Positions 8,007 through 15,829 of a stretch of DNA of 64,000 nucleotides are shown here, piece by piece. A program made the translations under genes and the position numbers. Source of the stretch: Pseudomonadota bacterium (GTDB taxonomy: Bacteria; Pseudomonadota; Alphaproteobacteria; Caulobacterales; Caulobacteraceae); the NCBI GenBank assembly GCA_023456105.1, contig JAEYAO010000032.1, forward strand, positions 4,197 to 68,196. Direction: 5' to 3'. The notes under the pieces are model-generated. The model was not told the DNA's origin and did not search any database. It worked only from the letters and a program-made list of their open reading frames with translations. The stretch's first letter is position 1. Each line of letters starts with the position of its first letter.

Positions 8007-8432
8007 GTGGACATCGTCATCTATCACAACCCCGCCTGCGGGACGTCGCGCAACGCGCTCGAGCTGATCCGCCACGTCGGCATCGAGCCGCATGTCGTGC
8101 AGTATCTGAAGACCCCGCCGTCGCGGACCATGGTCGCTTGGCTGGCCGAACGGGCCGGCAAGCCGCTGCGCAATCTGTTGCGCGAGAAGGGCACGCCCTT
8201 CGCCGAACTGGGCCTAGGGGACCCGGGCCTGACGGACGATCAGTTGCTCGATGCGATCGAGGCCCATCCGATCCTGCTCAATCGCCCGATCGTCGTCAGT
8301 CCGCTCGGCGTCGGCCTGTGCCGACCGTCCGAGGCCGTTCTGGACCTCCTGCCCGCCGATGATCTCAAGCCCTTCACCAAGGAGGACGGCGAGGTCGTCA
8401 TCGACGCCGCCGGCCAGCGGGTGAAGCGATGA
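8007..8432 (+). CDS. arsC: Glutaredoxin-dependent arsenate reductase
   Basis: The product has 141 residues of the ArsC/Spx thioredoxin-like fold. The catalytic motif is HNPACGTSRN (Cys near residue 12), and the arginines used for oxyanion binding are seen in LRNLLREKG, LNRPIVVSP and CRPSEAVLDLL. It reduces arsenate to arsenite using glutathione and glutaredoxin. The GTG start at 8007 follows TAAGGA, only 7 nt after arsR. The end overlaps acr3 by 4 nt (ATGA). Confidence 0.92.
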   Translation: MDIVIYHNPACGTSRNALELIRHVGIEPHVVQYLKTPPSRTMVAWLAERAGKPLRNLLREKGTPFAELGLGDPGLTDDQLLDAIEAHPILLNRPIVVSPLGVGLCRPSEAVLDLLPADDLKPFTKEDGEVVIDAAGQRVKR

Positions 8433-9514
8433 TCGACACCCGCGTGGAGGACGCTGCGCCGCGTCGCCTGTCCTTCCTCGACCGCTGGCTGACGCTGTGG
8501 ATCTTCGTGGCCATGGGCCTGGGCGTGGCTATGGGGACGCTGGCGCCGGGCCTGCCGACCTGGGTCGACAGCCTCTCAATCGGCACGACCAATATCCCGA
8601 TCGCCATCGGTCTGATCCTGATGATGTACCCGCCGCTGGCCAAGGTCCGGTACGAGGAACTGCCGCGCGTCTTCGCCGACAAGCGGGTCCTGGCCCTGTC
8701 CTTGTTCCAGAACTGGGTGCTGGGCCCGGTGCTGATGTTCGCCCTGGCGGTGATCTTCCTGCGTGATCAGCCGGAATACATGCCCGGCGTCATCCTGATC
8801 GGGCTGGCGCGCTGTATCGCCATGGTCCTGGTCTGGAACCAGCTGGCGCGGGGCGACAACCAGTATGTCGCCGGCCTCGTAGCCTTCAACTCGATCTTCC
8901 AGATCCTGTTCTTCAACCTTTATGCCTGGATCTTCCTCACCGTCCTGCCGCCCCTGTTCGGCCTGCAGGGCAGCGTGGTGGACGTCAGCGTCTGGACCAT
9001 CGCCGGCGCGGTGCTCGTCTACCTTGGCCTACCGTTCCTAGCCGGCTTCCTGACCCGACGCAGCCTGATCGCTCGCCGCGGCGCCGACTGGTACGAGCGG
9101 CGCTTCCTGCCGCGCATCGGGCCGATCACCCTGATCGCTCTGCTGTTCACCATCGTGGTCATGTTCAGCCTCAAGGGCGGGGAGGTGGTGGCTTTGCCGC
9201 TGGACGCCCTGCGCATCGCCATTCCCCTGACGATCTACTTCCTCGTCATGTTCGTGGTGAGCTTCCTCATGGGCAAGCTGATCGAAGCCGACTATCCGCG
9301 CACCACCGCCCTGGCCTTCACCGCGGCCTCGAACAATTTCGAACTGGCCATCGCGGTGGCCATCGCGGCCTTCGGCCTGACCTCGCCGGTCGCCTTCGCG
9401 GCCGTCATCGGCCCCCTTGTCGAGGTGCCGGTGTTGATCCTGCTCGTGTCGGTCGCGCTCTGGATGGGCCGACGCTGGTTCCCGGACACGGCCCCGCCGA
9501 AGGACGCCGGCTGA
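8429..9514 (+). CDS. acr3: ACR3-family arsenite efflux permease
   Basis: The product has 361 residues and about ten helices. LSFLDRWLTLWIFVAMGLGVAMG at the N-terminus, MYPPLAKVRYEELP, LARCIAMVLVWN (the conserved Cys of ACR3) and TTALAFTAASNNFELAIAVAIA are typical of the bile-acid/ACR3 transporter family. It exports arsenite from the cytoplasm using the proton gradient. The start overlaps arsC by 4 nt and the stop overlaps the next gene by 1 nt, which indicates tight translational coupling. Confidence 0.93.
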   Translation: MIDTRVEDAAPRRLSFLDRWLTLWIFVAMGLGVAMGTLAPGLPTWVDSLSIGTTNIPIAIGLILMMYPPLAKVRYEELPRVFADKRVLALSLFQNWVLGPVLMFALAVIFLRDQPEYMPGVILIGLARCIAMVLVWNQLARGDNQYVAGLVAFNSIFQILFFNLYAWIFLTVLPPLFGLQGSVVDVSVWTIAGAVLVYLGLPFLAGFLTRRSLIARRGADWYERRFLPRIGPITLIALLFTIVVMFSLKGGEVVALPLDALRIAIPLTIYFLVMFVVSFLMGKLIEADYPRTTALAFTAASNNFELAIAVAIAAFGLTSPVAFAAVIGPLVEVPVLILLVSVALWMGRRWFPDTAPPKDAG

Positions 9515-9930
9515 TGGTCAGTCTGCATTTGGTCGACTCGACCGATGTCGATCTGATCGCGGCCCTGCGTGGCGAGAACCTGCCTGAGCCGGGCGCCGGG
9601 CGATACTTCAGCGCCGACCACTACGGCGCGGTCATCGGCTACGGCGGGCTGGAAGGGGACCGGCGCGACCTGCTGCTGCGCTCCCTGGTCGTACTTGCCG
9701 ACCAGAAGGCCCGCGGCCTGGGAAGTCGGGTGCTGGCCGCCGCCGAGACCACCGCCGGCGACCTGGGCGCTGCACGTCTGCACCTGCTCACCACGACGGC
9801 CGAGCGCTTCTTCACCGGGCGCGGCTTTGTCGCCGCCGATCGTGAGTCCGCGCCGCCCGCGATCCGGCAAACTCGCGAGTTCGCGGACCTCTGCCCGGCG
9901 TCTGCCGTCTATTTGACCAAGGACCTTTGA
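9514..9930 (+). CDS. GNAT-family N-acetyltransferase of the ArsN type
   Basis: The product has 138 residues with a GNAT fold: VIGYGGLEG, then the acetyl-CoA binding stretch LVVLADQKARGLGSRVLAAAE, a helix-strand AARLHLLTTTAERFFTGRGF, and PPAIRQTREFADLCPASAVYL at the end. This matches ArsN2-like proteins encoded in arsenic operons. The substrate is not established from the sequence; a role in modifying an organoarsenical or another toxic amine is a family inference. It overlaps acr3 by 1 nt and abuts arsH. Confidence 0.85.
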   Translation: MVSLHLVDSTDVDLIAALRGENLPEPGAGRYFSADHYGAVIGYGGLEGDRRDLLLRSLVVLADQKARGLGSRVLAAAETTAGDLGAARLHLLTTTAERFFTGRGFVAADRESAPPAIRQTREFADLCPASAVYLTKDL

Positions 9931-10683
9931 ATGACCTTCACCCGTCTGCGTTCGCTGCCGGATCCGGATAACCTGCCGGCCCTGGACGCGGCCTATCTGT
10001 CCGCCGAGCCCGCCCGGGGATTGGGCTCGACCGACCCGGCGCCGCGGATCCTTCTCTTGTACGGATCGCTGCGCGAGCGGTCGTATTCGCGGCTCTGCGT
10101 CGAGGAAGCGGCCCGCCTACTGCAGCGCATGGGATGCGAGACCCGCATCTTCGACCCCTCCGACCTCCCCCTGCCGGGCGCGCCCGGCGACGACGACCAC
10201 CCGGCGGTGCGCGAGTTGCGCGAACACGCCTTCTGGTCGGAGGGCATGGTCTGGTGCAGTCCGGAACGGCACGGCCAGGTCTCCGGGCTGATGAAGCTGC
10301 AGATCGATCACCTGCCATTGAGCCAGGGCGGCATGCGCCCGACGCAGGGCCGGACCCTCGCCGTCATGCAGGTGTCGGGCGGGTCGCAGAGCTTCAACGC
10401 CGTCAACACCCTGCGCCTTCTGGGCCGCTGGATGCGGATGATCACCATCCCCAACCAGTCGAGCGTGGCCAAGGCCTTCCAGGAGTTCGACGGGGCCGGC
10501 CGGATGAAGCCCTCGGCCTACTATGAGCGGATCGTCGACGTGATGGAGGAACTGGTGCGCTTCACCATTCTGGTCCGGCCCCACGCCGTCCAGCTCGTCG
10601 ATCGGTATTCCGAACGAAAGGCGGAGGGCGTTCCGGTCGACGCCGCGTCCGATTTGTCATCCATCGCCATCGCGGCACAATGA
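9931..10683 (+). CDS. arsH: ArsH, NADPH-dependent FMN reductase-type organoarsenical oxidase
   Basis: The product has 250 residues. The flavodoxin-like fold shows LLLYGSLRERSYSRLCVEEAARLL (FMN phosphate loop), FDPSDLPLPG, WCSPERHGQVSGLMKLQIDHLPL and VMQVSGGSQSFNAVNTLRLLGRWMRMITIPNQSSVAKA, all standard for ArsH. The enzyme oxidises trivalent organoarsenicals and reduces FMN or quinones with NADPH. It is the last gene of the five-gene ars operon and begins immediately after the previous stop. Confidence 0.93.
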   Translation: MTFTRLRSLPDPDNLPALDAAYLSAEPARGLGSTDPAPRILLLYGSLRERSYSRLCVEEAARLLQRMGCETRIFDPSDLPLPGAPGDDDHPAVRELREHAFWSEGMVWCSPERHGQVSGLMKLQIDHLPLSQGGMRPTQGRTLAVMQVSGGSQSFNAVNTLRLLGRWMRMITIPNQSSVAKAFQEFDGAGRMKPSAYYERIVDVMEELVRFTILVRPHAVQLVDRYSERKAEGVPVDAASDLSSIAIAAQ

Positions 10684-11007
10684 GGTGCCGGGATCGGCGC
10701 AGTTAAGCTCGGTCATCGAACCCAAGCTCATGTCTGGTTCTCGCAACTTCGCCAATGACCGCTGTTGGCGCATCCTTGCCCTTGACTGTGCGAGATTGAT
10801 CGTCGCTCGCTTCCGTGGACAACCAAGGGCACCGTTGGCTCGGCGGAACAGCTGGGACGGGTCAGGGAGAATTGCTCCGTGGAATATCAGGCGTGGAGCG
10901 GACCGGGCGCGATGCGACCGGTCTGGTCGGCGACCTACATCGACCACCATCGTAAGGGGCGATAGATCGCTTCGAAGGGTAGAACCCAACGTCGAGTCAC
11001 GACTGGA
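10684..11007. other. Intergenic stretch without a supported gene
   Basis: This 324-base gap lies between the ars operon and the convergent MerR-like gene. It has open frames in both directions but none with a ribosome-binding site or family signature. I see no terminator hairpin followed by a T tract. Confidence 0.5.
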
Positions 11008-11580
11008 CTAGGCGCGTGCCGAAGGTGGGATGACCGTCACGAGCGGCTGGCTGATGGTGGAGGCTATTCGTTTCGCCACGGCCGCCAGCTTCACGACGCT
11101 TTCAACCTCGTCGTCCTCGCCGAACGATTCCGCATCGATGTCGCTGACCAAGTCGACCGAGCCCCCCTGGGCGATTCCAAAAGCGAACGCGGGCCCGGTC
11201 AAGCCGGCCATTTCTCGCAGCCCTCCGTCATCGGCCAGGACTCGATCACGATAGCTGTCGGCATTTTTCGTGTCGCCCGCGACGGTCCAGGTCTCGGGAT
11301 GGTCGGATAATGCCAACCAGATCACGCTCGGGGCTGCTTCTTCGGCGATAGATCGGCTCAGAAGTGGCCCCAGTCCGACGTCGCGCAGTACGACCATTAT
11401 TCGGATGGCCGCCAGTTCGCGTGGACTGAACAGCGCCATGTCGCTGGTCCTCGGCGCGATATGCCCCGCCTGACGCCAGTTCCGTTGCATTGCCGGCGAG
11501 AGCCCCGTGCAAAGCGCGGTTTGCGCGGGCGTGAACAAGCCTTCTCGAAAAACGAAGGCGCCGTGAGTACCGGTTGACAT
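11008..11580 (-). CDS. MerR-like helix-turn-helix regulator
   Basis: The product has 190 residues. The start resembles a MerR-type DNA-binding domain: LFTPAQTALCTGLSPAMQRNWRQAGHI then DMALFSPRELAAIRIMVVLRDVGLG. The C-terminal 110 residues (VAGDTKNADSYRDRVLADDGG, then an acidic DIDAESFGEDDEVESVVKL stretch) do not match a ligand domain I know. It is divergent from the recombinase operon, and a 15-bp palindrome lies just upstream of its start. It is therefore a candidate regulator of excision or integration (inference). Confidence 0.7.
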   Translation of the reverse strand: MSTGTHGAFVFREGLFTPAQTALCTGLSPAMQRNWRQAGHIAPRTSDMALFSPRELAAIRIMVVLRDVGLGPLLSRSIAEEAAPSVIWLALSDHPETWTVAGDTKNADSYRDRVLADDGGLREMAGLTGPAFAFGIAQGGSVDLVSDIDAESFGEDDEVESVVKLAAVAKRIASTISQPLVTVIPPSARA

Positions 11581-11588
11581 TCTAATAC

Positions 11589-11603
11589 CGTAGTGAGACT
11601 ACG
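11589..11603. promoter_or_regulatory. Palindrome upstream of the MerR-like gene
   Basis: CGTAGT-GAG-ACTACG is a perfect 6-3-6 inverted repeat 8 bp upstream of the MerR-like start codon, in the divergent promoter region shared with the recombinase operon. It may be the regulator's own operator. Confidence 0.5.
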
Positions 11604-11683
11604 CCTTCAACAATACCGCTGCAGATGACGGCGCGAAGGTGCGCCATCGTCAGTGGCTATATGAAGGAGTCCTGAGAATCAAT

Positions 11684-12325
11684 ATGTCTGACATCGCACA
11701 ACGCCCCGAGCGTGAAGTTCGCGGCCAGTCGCACCCCGCGACCGTCCTCATGAATCCCCAGTCGGTGCAAGGCGACGCTTCGTCCGGCGCCCTGCTCGGC
11801 CTTCAGCGCCAGGTCCATGCCGAAAGCCGTCAAGGCGCTGCCCTCGACCAGGAGGCGGCTGATCCGGTGAGTGTCGGAGCCCGCGCCGCGCTCTATGCGG
11901 CTGAAGGATCGGTCCTGCCGACCTGCGCGCGCCACGCCGAACACGCCGGCTTTCGGATCGTGACCATGGTCTACGAAGATGTCCCTGATGTTGGGTTTGC
12001 AGGAACGCGCCTGAACGCCTTGGTGGATCGCCTCGGTGGCGGAGAGTTCGAGGTCATCGTCGCCGACGCCGGTGCCGGCCGCGTTGTCACCATCACAGCC
12101 GTCTCGACTGAAGATCTCGCTCGGCTGGGCCGCAGCGCCGAGCCAATCAAGGCGCTGTTCACAGAGTTGAGCGCCATGGCGATCCCTGTTCATTCTGGTG
12201 TCGGTGGTGTGATCAATCCGCTGGAGGGAGTTGTCCGGAGCCTTATGAGCCGGTCCCTCTACGACGAACGTTCCGAAAGAGCGCGGCGCAGCCATCGGAA
12301 GCCTTGTCAGGAGGTTACCGCGTGA
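11684..12325 (+). CDS. Degenerate serine-recombinase-like protein (first gene of the recombinase operon)
   Basis: The product has 213 residues. After an Ala/Gln-rich N-terminal 65 residues comes a segment resembling the catalytic fold of serine recombinases: ARAALYAAEGSVLPTCARHAEHAGFRIVTMVYED, then LNALVDRLGGGEFEVIVADAGAGRVV. In active enzymes the first strand ends YARVS with a catalytic Ser; here it is YAAEG, so the serine position appears to be Gly. The LDRLSR-type arginine motif is also absent (DAGAGR). It is therefore probably not a recombinase by itself. A good ribosome site (AAGGAGT) precedes ATG 11684. The stop overlaps the next GTG. Confidence 0.6.
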   Translation: MSDIAQRPEREVRGQSHPATVLMNPQSVQGDASSGALLGLQRQVHAESRQGAALDQEAADPVSVGARAALYAAEGSVLPTCARHAEHAGFRIVTMVYEDVPDVGFAGTRLNALVDRLGGGEFEVIVADAGAGRVVTITAVSTEDLARLGRSAEPIKALFTELSAMAIPVHSGVGGVINPLEGVVRSLMSRSLYDERSERARRSHRKPCQEVTA

Positions 12326-12462
12326 GCGCCGATTCCATTGAGGAGCAGTTGGCCCAGTGCCGCATTGTCGCGAAGCGCCAGGGTTGGGCCGAGGTCGACG
12401 CCTGGCCTTCACTGCCGACGATCGCCTTGGCCACGCTCGATGATGGCGAGGGTATGTCTTGA
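12322..12462 (+). CDS. 46-residue protein in the recombinase operon
   Basis: A GTG at 12322 overlaps the previous stop (GTGA), and GGAGG lies about 7 nt upstream. The frame (start MSADSIEEQLAQCRIVAKRQ, then GWAEVDAWPSLPT) ends at a TGA that overlaps the TTG start of the next gene. The EEQLAQCRIVAKRQGWAEV stretch looks like the second helix and strand of a serine-recombinase catalytic domain, cut away from the rest, so it may be a recombinase remnant. No function is known. Confidence 0.5.
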   Translation: MSADSIEEQLAQCRIVAKRQGWAEVDAWPSLPTIALATLDDGEGMS

Positions 12463-12875
12463 GCGGGCCGCCGCCGAAAGGCGCCCGCGTCGCCGTCTAC
12501 GCCCGTGCTGCGTTGATGGATCAGCAGGAAATCGGCATTCAGCCTTACCCCGCAGTCGTTGATCAGATCGCGCTCTGTCGCCTGTTCGCGGAGGGCCATG
12601 AATGGGATGTGATCGCTGTTTATACTGATGCGCCCCAGAGCGGCCTCCAGATGGGTCAGGGTCTGCTGCAGATGATGGGGGACGCCGCTGCGCGGTTGTT
12701 CGACGTCATGCTCGTACGTGACCTCGATCGTTTCGGACGCAACCCCGAACTGGCCCAAAGCGTGCTCGATGATCTCGGTGCGGTCGGTGTCGTGGTCGGT
12801 GTGGTGCCGGACCCGCCGGCACTGTGCGACGACTGCGCCAGGGCAGAATCGGAAGGTCAGTCGCATGACGACTGA
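12459..12875 (+). CDS. Stand-alone serine-recombinase catalytic domain with the nucleophile replaced
   Basis: The product has 138 residues and contains only a resolvase-type N-terminal domain: VAVYARAALMDQQEIG, then a helix with VDQIALCRLFAEGHEWDVIAVYTD, LMLVRDLDRFGRNPELAQSVLDDLGAVGVVV-like core. The arginine motif DLDRFGR is kept, but the catalytic strand reads YARAA where active enzymes have YARVS, so the nucleophilic serine is missing. The TTG start overlaps the previous gene by 4 nt. It probably acts as a partner or regulator of the large recombinase rather than as an enzyme (inference). Confidence 0.7.
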   Translation: MSGPPPKGARVAVYARAALMDQQEIGIQPYPAVVDQIALCRLFAEGHEWDVIAVYTDAPQSGLQMGQGLLQMMGDAAARLFDVMLVRDLDRFGRNPELAQSVLDDLGAVGVVVGVVPDPPALCDDCARAESEGQSHDD

Positions 12876-13113
12876 CCCTGTCGTCCTGCCGGATAATCAG
12901 CGGCCTCGGGCGCCGTCTGCCGGCGCCAGCCAAAGCAGCACCCTTGATCGCGAATTGTGGGTGCGTCGGCACGACCGCCGGGAATTGGAGTTGATCGCGG
13001 GCCTGCCCGACGACGTCAGGCCGCTGGCGCCGCTCGTGTTGGCGCTCGCCAGACTGGCAGCTCAGCGTGATGCCGCAGTGATCGCCGCACATCGTTCCGG
13101 GGTTCAAGCGTGA
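12865..13113 (+). CDS. 82-residue hypothetical protein in the recombinase operon
   Basis: ATG 12865 overlaps the preceding gene by 11 nt and the stop overlaps the GTG of the large recombinase (GTGA). The protein has a helix-rich C-terminal half (RRELELIAGLPDDVRPLAPLVLALARLAAQRDAAVIAAH) and no recognisable motif. The overlaps on both sides and the operon position suggest a recombination accessory factor, perhaps a directionality factor, but nothing in the sequence proves this. Confidence 0.55.
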   Translation: MTTDPVVLPDNQRPRAPSAGASQSSTLDRELWVRRHDRRELELIAGLPDDVRPLAPLVLALARLAAQRDAAVIAAHRSGVQA

Positions 13114-15197
13114 AGAACGCGATGCCGCCGGCGGGATCACGCGCGGCTGTGTTGGCCCGCTTCTCGTCCGACATGCAGAATCCTCGCTCGGCGGATGACC
13201 AGATTCGCGAAGCGGTGGCCTACTGTCATCGGCAGGGATGGATTGTCGTTCTCACCGAGAAGGACGAAGCGCGCACCGGCAGGACCACCGCCGGGCGCAC
13301 GGGCTACTACAATGTCATGGCGTGCGCCGAAGCCGGTGAATGCGATGTCGTGGTGATCGAAAGTGTGAGCCGCATGGCGCGCGAGGCGGCGGATATGCTG
13401 ATGACCGCCCGCAAACTCAGCGAACTCGGCGTCGTCATCTGCACCACCGGCGGCGGCGTCCTGAGCGGCTTCGAACTCGTGATCCGGGCCCAGGTCGCCC
13501 AGGAACAATCCGAGGAGAAGGCCCAGCAGGTCATCCGGGGGCAACGCGGGGCCGCATCACGAGGAAAGGTCATGGGCGGCGTCGCCTATGGCTACGACCT
13601 GCTCGACGAGCCCGATGCGGATGGTCACACCCGCATCAGGAACGAAGAGACGGCGCCGATCGTCGAGCGCATTTATGAAGACATCGCCGCCGGCATGAGC
13701 ACCCATGCGATCTGCAATGCGCTGAACGCCGAGGGCGTGGCGCCGCCCGGTGGAGGCAAGCTCTGGCGCCCGAAGGCGATCACTGGGAATCCTCATCTGA
13801 GGACGGGGATCGGCCGCAACCCCCTCTATGTCGGCAAGCTGGTCTATGGAAAGACCCAGTCCAAGCTCATCAGTTCGACAGGGCAGACCAAGGTCACGCC
13901 GGGGCTCGTGGGCGATCAGGTCGTTTATGACGTGCCGCATCTGCGGATTGTATCCGACGAACTGTGGCATACCGTTCAGGATATCCTCGACAATCGCACC
14001 AATCCCATTCCCAACCGCACCCGTCACCCGACCTATGTGTTCTCGGGCCTGATCCACTGCGGCTGCTGTGGTCAGTCGTTCCCGATGGTCAGCAGGAAGC
14101 TGGGTTGCGAGGGCCGGCGTCAGGGGACGGGCTGCAAAAACCGCCGCCGCGTCTCCCGCGAGGAACTTCAGGACGCCGTGCTGGGCGGGCTGAAGGCCAG
14201 GATCCTCCAACCGCATATCCTCGACCTTTACCTGGATGAGTACAGGCGGGAGGTCGCCAAGGCCGCCATGGATCAGGCAAGCCGTCTGGTCGGGTCGCAG
14301 ACGCGTCTCCAGGACCTCGACGTCGAGATCGAGAACATCATGAAGGTGATCCGGTCCGGGTCGGTTGGTCCCGGCGCCCAACTGCTCCATCAGGAACTCG
14401 ACCGTCTCGGGACTGTCCGCAAACAGATCGAGCGCCAGGCGTCACGCCCGCCCGCATCTTCCCCGCTCTCCCTCGAAACCGATGCCGTCATCGCGCGGCT
14501 GGGGTCGCTGCTGGACGATCTGGGAAACGCGCTGACGGGGCCGGAGCGTGACGCCGCCCGCGCCCGCGACATCATCCGCAGCTTCATCACGAAGATCAGC
14601 GTCGTGCCGCTGGAGGTCGAGGGGAGGGAAGACGGGCGCGGCGTGGGTCCGGTTCGGATCACCGTGGAAGGCTCGCTGACGCAGCTTCTCGATCAAGCTT
14701 CGGCGGATCGGATGATCCAGCGTCGCGAAAGTACTTCCGCGACGCTGGGTCTGCCGAACGTGCCCTTCAGCTTTTACGCCGATATTACGAAAGAGGACGC
14801 TGATACGGTCGGCGGCGTCTACGCCGATGTGGCGGTCTTCAGCCGACTGCTGGACGATGCCGACGCTCCTGTGGCGCGTCAGGATATCGTCAATGCGCTT
14901 CATACGCCGGATCACAATCCGACGGCCGAAGAGATCGCCGTCCTGCGCCGACGCGCCGACAACGCGATCGCCCATCTCGTGAACGCCGACCTGATCCGTT
15001 CGGTGATGGTTTGGTATGGCTACAAGGGCTGGGTCTGGACCGATCGCGAAGTAACGGACCAGGAGTGGATCGACCGCGGCAAGCAGCCGCGGCCGGAGCC
15101 GCCGATCGGGATCATACCCATGAAAGCGCCGGAGGCGTTTGTGGTCGTCGTCGGTCCGCCTGAGGCGGCGCCGGACGAAGGCGACCAGCAGGATTAA
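13110..15197 (+). CDS. Large serine recombinase with a C-terminal extension
   Basis: The product has 695 residues. The catalytic domain (about residues 10-160) has AAVLARFSSDMQNPRS with the nucleophilic Ser intact and a VVVIESVSRMAREAADM arginine motif. The recombinase DNA-binding domain follows (GKVMGGVAYGYDL, GIGRNPLYVGKLVYGKT), then a zinc ribbon (IHCGCCGQSFPM, GTGCKNRR) near residue 315-350 and a coiled-coil region near 380-450. The last 150 residues (DADAPVARQDIVNALH, NADLIRSVMVWYGYKGWVW) look like a winged helix not usual in this family. It would cut and rejoin attP and attB to integrate a mobile element. The target is not visible, but the PA0069 gene 2-4 kb downstream is a candidate. 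Confidence 0.92.
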   Translation: MKNAMPPAGSRAAVLARFSSDMQNPRSADDQIREAVAYCHRQGWIVVLTEKDEARTGRTTAGRTGYYNVMACAEAGECDVVVIESVSRMAREAADMLMTARKLSELGVVICTTGGGVLSGFELVIRAQVAQEQSEEKAQQVIRGQRGAASRGKVMGGVAYGYDLLDEPDADGHTRIRNEETAPIVERIYEDIAAGMSTHAICNALNAEGVAPPGGGKLWRPKAITGNPHLRTGIGRNPLYVGKLVYGKTQSKLISSTGQTKVTPGLVGDQVVYDVPHLRIVSDELWHTVQDILDNRTNPIPNRTRHPTYVFSGLIHCGCCGQSFPMVSRKLGCEGRRQGTGCKNRRRVSREELQDAVLGGLKARILQPHILDLYLDEYRREVAKAAMDQASRLVGSQTRLQDLDVEIENIMKVIRSGSVGPGAQLLHQELDRLGTVRKQIERQASRPPASSPLSLETDAVIARLGSLLDDLGNALTGPERDAARARDIIRSFITKISVVPLEVEGREDGRGVGPVRITVEGSLTQLLDQASADRMIQRRESTSATLGLPNVPFSFYADITKEDADTVGGVYADVAVFSRLLDDADAPVARQDIVNALHTPDHNPTAEEIAVLRRRADNAIAHLVNADLIRSVMVWYGYKGWVWTDREVTDQEWIDRGKQPRPEPPIGIIPMKAPEAFVVVVGPPEAAPDEGDQQD

Positions 15198-15313
15198 AGG
15201 ACGGAAGCAGCACGAAGGACTGTCATTGGCGCGGAGCAGCATCGACGAAAGAAGCGGAGTGGGTTACCTTCACGCCTACAACCCTTCAGGCGCAATCATC
15301 TCCCTGTCGGGCA

Positions 15314-15800
15314 TCAAGCGCCGAGGACGCGCGCGCGTAGCGCCTTCTTGTCGATCTTGCCTGTCGCTCCCAGCGGAATGGCGTCGACGAAGAGGACGTC
15401 ATCGGGCATCCACCACTTGGCGATCTTTCCGACGAGAAAGTCGAGATGTTCCTGCCTGTTCTGTTCCTCTCCTGGATGCAACCATACGACGAGAAGGGGG
15501 CGTTCATCCGACTTGGGATGGGGAATTCCGATGACAGCGGCGGCGAGGGTCTTCGGATGACCGACCGCGACGTTTTCGATCTCGATGGATGAGATCCATT
15601 CCCCGCCCGATTTGATCACGTCCTTGGCTCGGTCGGTGATCTGCATGAAGCCCAGGTCGTCCACCGTGGCGACATCGCCGGTGTCGAAGAAGTCCTCGTC
15701 CTCTAGCACGGATATCGTCGGCTCCCTGAAATAGGCGCGGGCTATGGTGGCGCCCCGCACCAGAAGTCGACCGAAGGTCTGTCCGTCATGCGGCAGGGAC
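15314..15800 (-). pseudogene. Acyl-CoA ligase (AMP-forming), only the C-terminal part left
   Basis: The frame holds the end of an AMP-binding ligase: GQTFGRLLVRGATIARAYF, FFDTGDVATVDDLGFMQITDRAKDVIKSGGEWIS, and the C-terminal lysine motif GATGKIDKKALRARVLGA. The homology runs right up to 15800, where the IS inverted repeat begins. The N-terminal 350 or so residues are not on the other side of the IS, so the gene was beheaded by the insertion and a later deletion. An internal ATG gives a 148-residue open frame, but a functional product is unlikely. Confidence 0.85.
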
Positions 15801-15829
15801 TGACGTGCCCCCCTCTGGTCCCTCGATCA

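Noticed and set aside
10657..11011. Frames on both strands between arsH and the MerR-like gene
   Set aside because: No ribosome site, no motif, and they overlap each other; composition fits intergenic DNA.
15314..15760. Considered as an intact 148-residue protein
   Set aside because: Homology to the ligase continues upstream of the first ATG up to the IS end, showing a truncated gene.
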